A stretch of DNA of 64,000 nt from Dendrolimus kikuchii (GCA_019925095.2 CM034392.1:18766387-18830386), one strand, 5' to 3'; positions 11,455 through 23,112 are shown, numbered from the stretch's first letter. The notes: a model not told the origin generated them from the sequence alone. Translations and numbers: made by a program.

Positions 11455-11735
11455 AATTTCCACTACAAACCTCTTACGAACGTTTTAGAAACCTCTTACA
11501 AAGCTTCTACAGCTTAAAATGTTTTATGAGGTTTGTAAAAGGCTTGTAAAGGGTTTGTAAGAGATTTGTAAAAGGTTTCTAAAAGTTTTGTAAAAAGTTT
11601 GTAAGAGATTTGTAAAACGTTTGTAAGAATGTTCTAAAAGGTTTGCAAGAGGTTTGTAAAAAGTTTGTAAGAGGGTTCTAAAAGGTTTGTAAAAAGATTC
11701 TAATAGGTTTGTTAAAGGTTTTACAAAAAGAATAG
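11455..11735. repeat. 12-bp tandem array (GTTTGTAAAAAG-like) with an inverted left part
   Basis: At least 16 imperfect units of about 12 bp run from 11527 to 11725. To the left, 11465-11512 carries the same unit in reverse (acaaacctcttacgaacg, acctcttacaaagc), so the array flips orientation at about 11515. The - strand frame through it reads repeated LL..FYKPF and is an artefact of the 12-bp period. Confidence 0.8.
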
Positions 11736-11789
11736 ATGAAAACACGAGGAGCAAGACATGTGTATGCTTTAATACCACGTAATACGAAC

Positions 11790-12540
11790 AGCGTCACCTA
11801 GTTTTGAACATTAACAATTAAGATTTCTCTTAAACCTGTTTGAATGGTTTAAATATCTTTAATATTTAAATATTAAAAATATTTAATAACGCTACATATT
11901 TGACTACTGATCCTAAGTTCTATACGACTAAATGTCACAACAGGTCATTTTTTTCCTCACCTTTTGATGTTTTGCTACTTTACTTAAGACATATTTTTTT
12001 AATATGTCGTAACAAATTTATTTTTAAAATTTATTAATAATTGACGTCACTGTAAATAGCAATTCCTGACGACAAATCTGTGTTCCACGAATTTCAACTA
12101 AACTTTACAGTGTAGATGACATTATTCGTGCTAAGCGTAAACAAAACCTGAATATTAAATCATTTATAACTATAACTTTGGAAATTGATCAAGTCAAAAC
12201 TTGAAACCAGTGTGAACTTAAGGTTAACGTAATACATAGAGCGCTTGAATTTTCTTTTAAATAAAGGTGCAGTGAAACCCTTTCAGTGCGTGACTTGAAC
12301 CGATAAATCATGTTAACCTTTATTTCGCTTGGGGCGAAAAGACGCTATTAAGTTTTGGAAAAGAATTAATTCCGCACGACTGAACGGTAATAATAATGAA
12401 TCCGTAGAATAAAAATGCGTCAACATTTTGGCTTACTTAAAATCCCTTTTAAATATTCGAACAGCCATCCAGAGACTAGTCTGACAAAACCGACGTTAAA
12501 GCACAAATAATATCACGTTAACAGTTTTTTTTTACGGAAT
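11790..12540. other. No recognised feature
   Basis: AT-rich intronic sequence. Confidence 0.35.
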
Positions 12541-12585
12541 TTATTAACAAAATTCTTTTTTTTATTTGAAAGGCCATGTATGCCA

Positions 12586-12710
12586 TTAAGTGTGGAATAT
12601 AACATCGTTCAAATGCCCGCCATGGCTTCTTACGGTGGCTCGGATCCGAGTGGTCCAGTTTTCAATGACTCTTTCGCATAGATCCGGCTGAATTTGAGCG
12701 CTGGCCTGTG
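12586..12710 (-). pseudogene. DDE transposase C-terminus (Tc1/mariner-like), truncated
   Basis: The - strand frame encodes PDLCERVIENWTTRIRATVR and then GGHLNDVIFHT followed by TAA at 12588-12586. A 'GGHL-D-IF' ending is typical of a group of insect Tc1/mariner-like transposases. The upstream coding part is cut off by the Family A copy that begins at 12711. Only about 40 residues survive, so it is not functional. Confidence 0.7.
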
Positions 12711-13042
12711 TTATCCGTGCAGGAACGGAGAAAGAATACAATTTCCTGCGGCCGGCCGGCCTGTCGTAAGAGGCGACTAAACAACCCACAGCCAGGTGGT
12801 AGGGCATTTGCCCGACTGGATGGCGACCACCCCTGATCTAGAGCATGTCGCCATAACAACCTTGAGTTGTATTCCGGCATTAGTGACCAGGTTCCAGTAT
12901 CCCTTAAGAGAGCAGCAGCGCATTTGTAGCAACTTTGGTGTTGCAAATGTCCATAGGCGATGGTAACCGCATTCCATCAAGTGGGCCGTCTGCCTGTCTA
13001 CTGATCTCCTGCAATAAAAAAAAAAAAAAAAAAAAAAAAAAA
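12711..13042 (+). mobile_element. Family A retroposon, full-length reference copy
   Basis: Best complete copy. 5' TTATCCGTGCAGGAACGG, then gcggccggccggcctgtcg, and CTGATCTCCTGCAATAAA followed by about 25 A residues. A long poly(A), CAATAAA before it and variable 5' truncation in other copies indicate LINE-mediated retroposition. It abuts the transposase relic. Confidence 0.88.
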
Positions 13043-13049
13043 GTTATAT

Positions 13050-13875
13050 TCGCAGGCAAAAAAAAATTATAATATGGGGTAGATGTAACAAGTACCATTT
13101 TATATGGAGGGGAAGTTGAAAAAGTGTCCAGCAGTATGCTGAAAATAGAAGTTACCACAATAACGCTGGCGTGCGAAAAACTACGATATGTATTAAAATT
13201 TGTTGAAGTGCCATAAAATGAATAGAAAACCTCAATAATTTACGTAGTCTAAAATAATGGAATAAATATAATGTTGCTAGAAAACGTGTAGAGTGATTTA
13301 ATTCTTGTAAATTTTTAATAATAAAAAACAAAGCGGAAATCGTTCGGTGGTTGTTTATTGTTCCATCCCACTCTAATACTTTTGACGCTTCCTTTAAAAT
13401 TTATTCTATGCTATATAAATACAGATACCTACGGAAAATAAGGGTGGCGCTGCAGCTACAACGCCACCCTTTTTATTCGTCTTTCTGACAGACACTTTCA
13501 ACACAGAGAAACTCCTTACCTCTTTTACCCTCCATTTTTTATAAGTAAGAATGTTGTTGCATTAATCTCACTTTTAATTTTAATAAAAGCAACAAGCAAG
13601 TTTCGTCACTCTCTTTTGTAAATCAAAATACTCCATTCAATTTAGGTAAGCCCTTTAGGGTAGGCCAGGGAGGCTTAGTATTGGTGTAAAGGCCACTTTG
13701 GTAAGTCCTTTTTCCTAATTTATAGACTATCACAAACACTTAATTAATCTCGGACCGGCGTATACAAGTTAATAATTAGGTAGGCGATTAAAACTTTGAA
13801 AACTAAAGTTATATCCCAAAGCTATTATTAAATTTAATTCTATATCAACGGTATGACCAACATATTTCTTATCTA
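13050..13875. other. Intronic stretch with a hairpin at 13441-13470
   Basis: Mostly featureless. AGGGTGGCG (13441-13449) and CGCCACCCT (13462-13470) pair perfectly around a 12-base loop. Confidence 0.5.
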
Positions 13876-13877
13876 TC

Positions 13878-14189
13878 TTATCCGTACAGGAACGGAGAAA
13901 AAATAAAATTTTCTGCGGCCGAGTAGCCTTTCGTAAGTGGCGACAAAACAACCCACAGCCAGGCGATAGGGTATTTGCCCGTCTGGATGGCTACCAACTC
14001 TGGTGTAGAGTATGCCGCCATCACAACCTAGAGTTGCATTCCGGAATTAGTGGCCAGGTTCCAGTCTCCCTTAAGAAGCAGAAGTGCATTTGTAGCGGCT
14101 TTGCTTTACAAATGTCTATAGGTGATCGTGACCGCTTTCCATCAGGTGGGCCTTGTGCCTGTGTGCTAAACTCAGGCAACAAAAAAAAA
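13878..14189 (+). mobile_element. Family A retroposon copy, diverged
   Basis: Full length from TTATCCGTACAGGAACGG to a caggcaac(A)n end. More diverged than the 12711 copy. Confidence 0.85.
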
Positions 14190-14410
14190 TGTCATTATAA
14201 GTAAATGACACAGACACATATAGACGAAAAGGCTTACTGATTGCGAGTTTGTCGTAATACTTCTCTTTTAAGTTTCTAACAAACAGCAGATAAAATTAAT
14301 TCAGGAGCGGTGATAAAATTAGCAATTTAAATTTATGACTTAATAAGTAATCTGTAAGAATCTACAAGGACTTTGTTAAATATGGCAAAAAATAGTTAGA
14401 AGAACGTAAA

Positions 14411-14522
<112 letters not shown>

Positions 14523-14639
14523 AATAAAATTTAGTAATAAATAAAATAGTGTAAGTGTAATATTTATAAAAACAGTATTAATAGTATATAGTCCTATTAA
14601 ATATAAATAGACATAAAACATACAAAGACTGACATTTGA

Positions 14640-16750
14640 GAAGAAAAAGTAAAAACCACAAGAACATAATACCTTACAAACCCCTTAATCACACATCAGG
14701 GAGAGTATTTAAAAAAATTATTTCATATGTTTCAAAATAAATACCTACAGATATCTTATTCTTTTAGATACAACTGAAAGTTTTATTTCTATATTACAAT
14801 CTTGCCTTTTAATAGATAATGTTAAAACTGTACGTTTACTATTTCAATTTTAAACCGACTTTGTCGAACTTGGCATCGAGTTAAAAGCAAAGTATCATTT
14901 AGTTTTATGCTAGCCTACTTTTTCGAGTACTCACTTTATCTCGTATTCAAAGTTTGCTGACTCGGCTAGCTGTCTTTTCACTTAGATCCTCGTTGTTATT
15001 ACTAGTCGTTTTCTATCGAAAATAAATCACATGTTGTAACTTTTACTTTAATTTATTTTTTGTCTTTATTAACAACGCAAACCACTTATATTTATATAGA
15101 TATATAAAAATACAGATTCGCGGATTTCTGTTCGGTTAACTTGAAAGTAATCGATGGATTGGTTTTCCTAATAATTTATGTCAGACGACAGCGAATCGTG
15201 GCTAGGTTTAACTAGATATCTATATTAAATTGGTCATTACAAATAATTACTAATATGAACACTTGCATATAAAATTTTCTTCCTATTTAAAAGGTCATAA
15301 GGTGATGAATTAACAAATTAACCAGGGCTTTCTAATGGATAGCAGAGCTGCTTGCTTTCCAGAATACTGCAGCGAACCTTGCTTTCCAAAGCGGGGGAAG
15401 TCATTTGATAAGGCCATGGATATAAACAATGTCTACTATAATATTTAAAGAAAGAAAAATATTAATTGAAAAATCAATAAAAGTTTAGTTATATTATGAA
15501 AATAAATTTTAAGATTCTGTAAATTCTTTATCATTTGTAATCGGTCCCTTGGAGCTACATTCTTCCATTACTAAAACCAAATATATTGTTTGCATAACCA
15601 TTCAACAATTTTAAAGGGCATGGTTATTATTATTATCTTGAAACATTAATTAATAAGATATCTTATAATAAGATTCTTTTACAATGGCACTATTTAAAAT
15701 TTCATTATAATATTTGACCTTTAGGAACAGTTTTGTATTGTTTTCTTATGATCTTCGTATTTTGAATCTTACATGTGTATATCTTTTTATTTAATTTCAT
15801 TGTGATATTTTTAAATAGTTATTATTGTATTTTTTTCACCTAACGGATTAAACAAGTTTCTTTTTTCGAGAATTTATGGCGTTCATCTAACAAACACAAA
15901 AAAATTGGGTAATTTTTAAATAACAGATCAAAATATTAATCTTTGTATAAGGTGGTTGGTTGCGTATTTAGGTTACAATAGGGTTTTAGGTGGAAAATTT
16001 GAGGATGGTGTTCGTCTACGTATTTTTATTAAAAAAAAACTGTAACAATGTTATCTACAAAAACTAAGAGTTATGTTTTAGTAGATTCTATTTTTAACAA
16101 AGAATAGTGTGTTGGTATTACAATTTTGATCAGGATTTTGACTGAAGATATCCCAAAATTTGAATATTCATGAATACTATTCATAAGTATTGAGTATATA
16201 TACTTGGCTAGATACATAAATCATGCAGAATGATATTTAAAAAGAACAAGTTCCAATATTGTTTCCAAACCATATCTAATATGAATTGCAATATATACTA
16301 TAATTGTTTGTTATGTCAAATAAATGAAAAACACAAAATCAAATTACACATTCTGAGCGTAAGATGTCTCTGGACTGAACCTGGACTGAACAGTTACGCA
16401 GGTGAAGTTTTGTCATTGAAATATACTTCAATAATTACCCATTTTGTAAGTGCCCATTTATTCATTCCTTTTTATGTAGTATTTATTTTTAGTCCCCAAA
16501 AGAATATTCGGTAATATTAAACTGTGTCATGTCAAGTGATTGACGATTCTGAGATTATGAACGAGTCAACAATCGACACAGATTTCGTATTATACGATTA
16601 TTCTTTTGAAAATACAACTCAACTTATTAGAAATGAATTTGATCTCTGCCTCATCCATAAAGTCAATTATAATTCTACCATTTATACAATCGATGTCTTT
16701 CGATTGAACTGAGTTGAACTGGAACTGTTGACTCATACTTGTAAGTCACA
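14640..16750. other. No recognised feature
   Basis: A long AT-rich part of intron 1. Open frames at 16230-16514 and 16524-16712 have no recognisable motif and sit in low-GC sequence. I do not call them genes. Confidence 0.35.
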
Positions 16751-16754
16751 TCGA

Positions 16755-16920
16755 TTCATTACCTTACAATTCATTCAATTGCCTTACCATCGGTTCAATT
16801 TTGACATTATTTGTATGGAGTTTTTCTTAAATTTTAACTACCAACCATTATTTGTATGGAGTTTTTCTTAAATTTTACGATACTAAGGCAAATGAACGTT
16901 TGGTAAGATACAGGGCATGA
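16755..16920. repeat. Family G foldback element with an internal 32-bp duplication
   Basis: Inverted halves (attgccttaccatcggttcaa on the left, ggcaaatgaacg on the right) flank two identical 32-bp direct repeats at 16805-16836 and 16846-16877. Other Family G members: 9748, 21376, 61776. Confidence 0.7.
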
Positions 16921-17440
16921 CTGGCTCTTCTACTGATTAAGATACTCGAGTAGAATTTGAAAACATCGATTAAAAGTAAAACTGTCGAGACTCGAATTCT
17001 TTGAAAAATCGACTAGCACATCTTGTCGTCGCTCATCACTAGCCATGTCCAACCTCCGTTCCAGCTCAATTTACGTTGTAGGTGGCACGTGATACTTATA
17101 ACAAACACCTCTTTGAAGTAAACATAATAAAAAACAAGTACTGGGATTTCTGTTTGCATTTTAGCAAAGCCGATAAGTTTTTACAATTTTCTTTTAATGT
17201 TTATTGTGAAAAGATGTCTAACCTTATTTTTTTTGTAAAGTGTAAGACAATACTGTATAAGAACAAAACAATGTAATAGTTTGATATTGAATTGACTTTA
17301 ATAATAAATATGGTTTTCATTAGACCAATACAGGAACAATAATTGATGTATTTCAGAACTTAGTCCATAAACATACCTGAAAATTAAAAGATATATATTT
17401 TTATTTATTTTATTGGGTAGGTATAGGTTATTTTATTATA

Positions 17441-17443
<3 letters not shown>

Positions 17444-17535
<92 letters not shown>
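17444..17535. repeat. (TA)n microsatellite, about 46 units
   Basis: Uninterrupted alternation of T and A. Confidence 0.98.
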
Positions 17536-17536
<1 letters not shown>

Positions 17537-17887
17537 CAGTTACTTTTGTTTTTAGTAGTTAATTATTTCGCTTATATTTATATTAATATTTAATGTGTAG
17601 TATATAATGGGTTTGAGTTAATATACTTATTGTACATAAAAAATATAAAAATGACTTTTTAAATTAAGTTATTAAATGAGTTAAAAGATCCCAAGAAATT
17701 TTCATTTTTCACTTACATCTCAGGCTTATTTTGAGTTTTTTATGGTATCACTACAATCTCGTGAAACGGGTTGTAGAATAAATAATCTATAATAAGAATA
17801 AAAATATCAAGTAGGTTTCGAAAAAAAGAATGCGAGTTTCAAATACTTAGACAGATTGACAGACGGACATAACTATTTTATAAGACG

Positions 17888-17962
17888 TACATGTAAAGAT
17901 GGACCAAAAAGAAATGGATGGATTGTGTGAAAGATAGCATGATGATTAACAACCTAAAATAA
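17888..17962 (+). mobile_element. RTE-like LINE C-terminal scrap
   Basis: The text agatggaccaaaaagaaatg and ggatggattgtgtgaaagat corresponds to the GRPKKRWMDCVKD motif near the C-terminus of RTE-type LINE proteins, with a frameshift. A better copy is at 62063. Confidence 0.6.
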
Positions 17963-18365
17963 TTGGAATAAGATAAAAGATTTTTTTTTTAATTTGAGCA
18001 CAGATATATTCCAATAAAGTAAACTATTACTTAAATAATTACTAATACTCGGACATAACGATTGCTACCATGTGATTTCTTATAGACTGCATCCGGCTGC
18101 GTTGCCCGTCTTCCTCAAAGGACATCTCAATAACAAATTTCATAAAAATCAATCCAACCTCGTGGTTGTACTAAAATAAACAGACTAACACCTTTAACTG
18201 GGTGTGTCATTGTAGCCAATTTCTGTAGCAGCGGTGAGTCCTATCGATCTGTAGTGAATAATAATGCCACCCGCTGATATCGAAGCATTTCAGTCATAAA
18301 ATACCAATTATCTATTAACGTCTGCAGTGTTCGTTGACAAGTATTCTAAACTATGAACGTCCAAA

Positions 18366-18426
18366 GGGAATTCTCCAGCTTTGTATTACTTATAAAGTAT
18401 ACGTAATACAAAGCTAGAGAATTCCC
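18366..18426. repeat. 61-bp near-perfect palindrome
   Basis: Arms of 24 bp (GGGAATTCTCCAGC... at 18366-18389 and its complement at 18403-18426) differ at one base. The loop is 13 bases. It would form a stable stem-loop as RNA or a cruciform as DNA. Confidence 0.9.
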
Positions 18427-18429
18427 GTA

Positions 18430-19655
18430 GAGAAAAAAACTGTTGTTCAATTAATTACAGTTAATTAAAGTTGTTTAAACTATCTTGAGACTTTTATTAA
18501 ACATTTTTGAGATAAAATTAGTACAATTTAAAAAGAAACACATTTTTTAAATTGACACATTGGGTCTAAAATGTTTTAAACAACATAATATAAAAGAGAG
18601 ACACAAGAGTCACCGGGCCGTCTAGTAGGTATTTATGATTTAGGAAATTTTCAACGTGTTTTTACTTGTCGATTGCTATACGTAGTATTCTTGTTCCATA
18701 GTATGATGACGCTTATGATAATGATATATAGGAAAAATACTTCGTTTGTCGGATATAAAGTATTCTATGTTCATTTCTCTTATCGAAAATACATACATAC
18801 TCATATGTTATACCAAATTGAAAATGACAATTCATTGTTTGGCAAGTCAGTGAAATAGAATAATCACTTTCACGTTCATATATTTTTATTATTATTAGCA
18901 TGGAATAAGAATGCATTTTCCATGTTATTAAATGATTTTATTGATTTTTTTAAACATAGCGGTCTTTGGATATTTTTTTTCATTTATTTGGACAAAAAAA
19001 CAGCATTGTACAGAATTTTGTATTATGAATCTTATACATAAGTAGTTTCACTTAATACAACACCAACATCATTTGCCACATATTGAGTAATTGAAATTAT
19101 ACTAGCTACCGTAAGTAAATGCAAAAGAAAGGGGGGGGGGGAGACAAAATTTGATATACAATATCTAAAAAGAAGAAGAAAGAGAGACCTCACCAGAACG
19201 CAGAGCCGGAGCCAAGGTCACACCGAATGCCTACGACCAGCTGCAAGGAGGACGCTAATTGCCAGAAATACTTGATATAGTGGTTTACTTGTTTAATATC
19301 CTATAGTTTAATTTCGAGATGTGTACACACAATGCACCCGGAATGTAAAGCCTCGTGTATCACCAAAACGGGAGCAGTAATACAATGGCGCAATCAGCGC
19401 CAGCTAATGGAGACGATTCGGACCATAACGACATATTCAACAGGCTGCAACATGGCTCTAAATGTAGCCTAGGATGTGGATTAGTGGCTTTCCTAAAACT
19501 CGTACAAGTGAATTAATTGCAAACCCTTTATTCTCTTATGTATTGGCATTTCATCGTCAAATCAAATAATAATGTCTAAAATAGGTTCGCGGATTTCATT
19601 GATAATATGTATCATCAAACAATTTTTTTAATAAACTATTGATACTTAAGGCGTT
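18430..19655. other. Mostly featureless; one 43-codon open frame
   Basis: A frame starting ATGGCGCAATCAGCGCC at 19385 runs 43 codons to a TAA at about 19514 in relatively GC-rich sequence. Its possible donor sites do not give the two-base phase that exon 2 of the GTPase needs. A run of G (about 19130-19141) and purine-rich sequence lie just upstream. Confidence 0.3.
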
Positions 19656-19659
19656 TATT

Positions 19660-19885
19660 CTGTTCTACCTATAATCCCTTACTACTCGTATAAGTAGAAC
19701 ACTGAGCTTATATCACCGACCTCAATGGTAAGGTTCTCAGAAGGCTAGCTATGTCACCTCGCTATATCGCCATACTCATCCGCTGTCCGAGGTTGAAACC
19801 AGCCCTCTGATCACTCGAAGAGTCAATAAGTCGATTTGATACATCTTTGTAGAGGCTAATGGCCTCGGAACCCTGCAGTTCAAGC
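19660..19885 (+). repeat. Family D repeat copy, near full length
   Basis: ctgttctacctataatccc, cagaaggctagctatg, cgctatatcgccatactc and gaagagtcaataagtcg match 42200-42420 in order. Confidence 0.75.
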
Positions 19886-19889
19886 GTTT

Positions 19890-21150
19890 CAATAGTAAAT
19901 GGCACAAACACTTCATTTATTTGAAAAGCATAAATTATATATATTTTTTGTTGTTATGTTTAAATTAAATATAGTTATTTTTAGATATAATGGGTTTCGA
20001 TATTTAGGTTTAAGATGTTAATATGAAAAACTACTGTGACGATAATCTTAAATAAGATTCATAAGTAAGTTAAGACTACATAATACGTGTACAAAACAAA
20101 TCTAATGCTTTTAAATGCGCAATGCCCAGAAGTATAATGTTACGAGTCAAGTTTGGCGTGATGCTAATATTGATCAGAAAGATAACACATGTCGACCGAT
20201 AACCGGGGCCTCGACACTACGAGTGAACATTTCACCGATAAATCTATCTTTTATATAATTATACAAATAAAACTGAAGTATGTGATATCAAAATAAATGG
20301 CAAAACCTAAGCAAAAATTGCTATTTATACAATGACTAGTAATATACATGATCGTTTTTAGATATTTTTGTCTCCTGTTCTGTCTGAAAGTTTGATTCGA
20401 ATAGGCTCTAAAAACGATTTAAAATATCAATAAAAAATTTAGGGGTTAAGCAATTTCATTTTAAATTTACGTGTATGTTTCATTTCAATATCTTAAAGGG
20501 TTCATAAGATAAATATGACATTCCACGCTAACGAAGTGGCGTGTAGAACTAGTATATAAATAAATATATCTTGAATAAATCTAAGTAACAATAAGCTTCG
20601 AACTTAATATACAATAAGGACTCTAAACTAAACCAGATTTGATAAACAGAATTCAGAAAAAAATAATAGATACTATATTACCTTATTTTCTTGGCCACCA
20701 CCTGTTTATACAGCTTGCTCTTTGTACAATTTTGCTCTTTTTGCACCGCTTACTTGTACATTGTAGAAATACCAACTAAGCGGACGAAGCGCTATGTTCC
20801 CACTTTTATTGGACTGCTGAGGAGTAGAACTCTTTACTGTCGACTATTTTTCCTGAGACGTACAATTTAGGTGTCTTGCAAGTATCGCGTGAACAGGTAT
20901 AGTCTAGGTGAGCGTGCTGTATCTTAAATTGAATTTCCACCTGACGTCACCGATGCAATGTCGGTCAAACAATATATACAATACTATACAATATATATAC
21001 AAGGCTATACAATATTTTTAAAAACTATTCAACAATAAAAAAATTTAAAGCCATTATAACATGGCTATGAATTTTTTTCCATCTGCCACTTATAACTACT
21101 ACGCAACAGCTCAGGGTAAAGCTATTAATACGAATCTACCAAATAACGAA
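19890..21150. other. No recognised feature
   Basis: AT-rich intronic sequence; includes an isolated TGACGTCA at about 20943. Confidence 0.35.
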
Positions 21151-21164
21151 ATCATAGTTTAGTA

Positions 21165-21310
21165 TCATATTTTCTTAAGTTTTCGCGATTTTGTACACAT
21201 AATAAATTTTCTTCCTTCCGCGATCACGGCCACTGAAAAGTGGCCGAAATGTCGGAATAACAAAAATCAAATAAATGACCGCGCTTAAAACTGTTAAAAC
21301 GTAGTTTTAT
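21165..21310. mobile_element. Penelope-like short element copy with 12-14 bp target duplication
   Basis: Flanked by CATAGTTTAGTA at 21153-21164 and again at 21311-21322 (14 bp if a preceding AT is counted). The left end has the one-sided extension tttcttaagttttcgcga followed by acataataaa. The right part is the reversed terminal repeat, containing GGCCACTGAAAAGTGGCC, GAAATGTC and ending aaaacgtagttttat. Related to 63195-63764, 22139 and 28693. Confidence 0.7.
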
Positions 21311-21375
21311 CATAGTTTAGTACTAGAAATACAAATGAGAACAAGTTTTCGAACTATTTCCTAACAAATGTCTAA

Positions 21376-21472
21376 TGGCCGGTATCTATATGTTACTGAA
21401 CGTTTATTTGCCTTAATATCAGTTGAAATTAAGACAAATGAATAAGTAGTAAGATATAGGAACTAGCCATCA
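21376..21472. repeat. Family G foldback element
   Basis: Inverted halves: ggccggtatctatatgttac and tttgccttaatatcagttga against gacaaatgaataagtagtaa and gatataggaactagcc. Confidence 0.6.
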
Positions 21473-22065
21473 GTAAAGAATAACTTTACAAAACTATCAA
21501 GGGTAAATCAAAAAACATTAAATGTCAATATTGCAAACAATATTTCGAAAAGAAAGGCGGTAGGAAGCCATTGTATGGAAACGAACGATAAAATATTCAA
21601 AATTTAATTGGTTCGTTACCTTAAATACGACTATCTCATTATAGCTGTAAAGTTTATTACATGTAACTAAAACACGAGAGCAAAAATTAATTTTTAATCT
21701 CGTCTGAAAAGTAGCGCCTGCCCGGCTTATTTGCTTTTAATGAAAACTTTGTTTTTAATTTTCTCAATTTAAATCATATATCATTTTAGGCTATTCTAAT
21801 GTAAATAAGGAATGAATATTGAAAAATATATTGAAACGTAAATAAAATAGTTTGTAGGAAGGTACGTATAACATGGGTCTATTTATTTTGCATCTATCTA
21901 CTAAGTATATGTACACAAGTTTTCAACATATTTTTCAGGTTTAAGCCTATAACCCCGTCGTCAAATATCATTTACGAACAACTTACTTCACCCTTATGAC
22001 ATTGGCAATCCTCATTTAAGAGACCGCACTTTTACATACAGCAAATTTTCTTGTATTTATTTGTT

Positions 22066-22128
22066 CGTAAACAAACGAGCAGACGATCCACCTGATGATC
22101 AGTAGTGATTAATAATACGATTATGAAT
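22066..22128 (+). repeat. Dispersed-repeat fragment (acgagcagacgatccacctg)
   Basis: Contains the phrase aacgagcagacgatccacctg and atgatcagtagtgatta, reminiscent of the common lepidopteran retroposon 'gcagacg(g)atcacctgatg'. Short and weak. Confidence 0.4.
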
Positions 22129-22138
22129 AACACTTCTG

Positions 22139-22215
22139 TTACATAATAAAACTACGTTTTAACGGTTTAAGCGCGGCAATTTATTTGATTTTGGTTATTC
22201 CGACGTATCCTCTTC
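22139..22215 (+). mobile_element. Penelope-like terminal repeat fragment
   Basis: taataaaactacgttttaac, ggtttaagcgcgg, then atttgattttgg and ttccgacgta. It breaks off where the hammerhead-like stem would follow. Confidence 0.65.
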
Positions 22216-22459
22216 TCATCTTTCTTTCTTCTCGACTTCTGTTTTACTTTTTTAAATCAACCTGTATACATCGTATAACTATAATTAATAATACCTCTTT
22301 ACGCCTTTTAAGAGTCCCATATTATAGTGAATTAAAAAAAACGTGAAATGAAATTCATTACATATCTTGCATAAATAACTACGACAAGAAAGATATTTAA
22401 GATAACAGAAGATATGTAGTTGCAATCAATTAGACGAATAAATTATTTTTTGTCGACAG

Positions 22460-22892
22460 GACTGAAAGAGCTGAAGATACGGTATCCAGCAGCGGCAATC
22501 TTACTAACAATGCAGTGCGACACAAAATAGTAGTATTAGGCGCAGCGAAGGTTGGGAAATCGTCTCTCATATGCCAATTCCTGTATGGCACATTTTCAAC
22601 CAAATACAAGCGAACTATAGAAGAAATGCATCATGGAGACTTCAACGTGTCTGGTGTCAGATTAACGCTTGATATTTTGGACACGTCAGGCGCATACGAA
22701 TTCCCAGCTATGCGTGCACTGTCAATGCAATCGGCAGATGCTTTTATTCTCGTATACGATATCACTGATGCAAATAGCTTCACTGAAGTGCGGACTTTGA
22801 GAGATCAAATTCATGAAACCAAAGAGAGTACGGCCGTGCCAATTGTGGTTGTCGGCAATAAAGTGGATTTAGCTGAAACTGGCGCGAGACAG
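22460..22892 (+). CDS. Coding exon 2 of RASD-like small GTPase (G1-G4 motifs)
   Basis: This exon encodes most of the Ras-type GTP-binding domain, residues 30-174. It starts after a TTTTTTGTCGACAG acceptor and ends at CAG|GTATTT, phase 0. Visible motifs are the P-loop GAAKVGKS (57-64), switch I Thr82 in RTIEEM, DTSG (104-107), the RASD-like FPAMRALS stretch, and NKVD (163-166), which sets guanine specificity. LDILDTSG...FPAMR is closer to RASD1/RASD2 than to Ras, Rap, Di-Ras or RASL10. The positions equal to Ras Gly12 and Gln61 are both Ala (59 and 108). The frame is open back to the acceptor, so a start at the GTG 22515 is not needed. The family acts at membranes in G-protein and cAMP signalling; the role here is inferred from family. 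Confidence 0.93.
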
Positions 22893-23112
22893 GTATTTCC
22901 ATAGATTTTTACGTGAGACATGTTTTTCATTAAATTGTTCTACTTCTGTTTTCTGTTTATTGAAAGTAATTTATTATTATTTAACGAACTCATTATGAAA
23001 CATTTGATAACAACACATTTTTAATGTTCTACGAGAAATTAGTAATTTAATTGCAAAAATTGCGGAAAATGTGCTAAAAATCACCGTCTGAATAGTGTTA
23101 TATGATAATGCG

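Noticed and set aside
11524..11778. 84-codon - strand frame with repeated LLQTFYKPF
   Set aside because: The 12-bp tandem repeat keeps any frame open; the repeating peptide is a by-product, though it begins with a hydrophobic stretch.
19385..19516. 43-codon frame (MAQSAPANGDDSDHN...) as the GTPase first exon
   Set aside because: Its GT donor sites leave zero or one base, but exon 2 needs two; the exon at 6541 fits.
20938..20950. TGACGTCA as a CRE site
   Set aside because: A single 8-mer deep in intron 1 without conservation data; expected by chance about once in this length.
22515..22904. Translation start at GTG 22515
   Set aside because: The frame is open back to the acceptor at 22459 and animals rarely start at GTG; the frame past 22892 also ignores a good donor.
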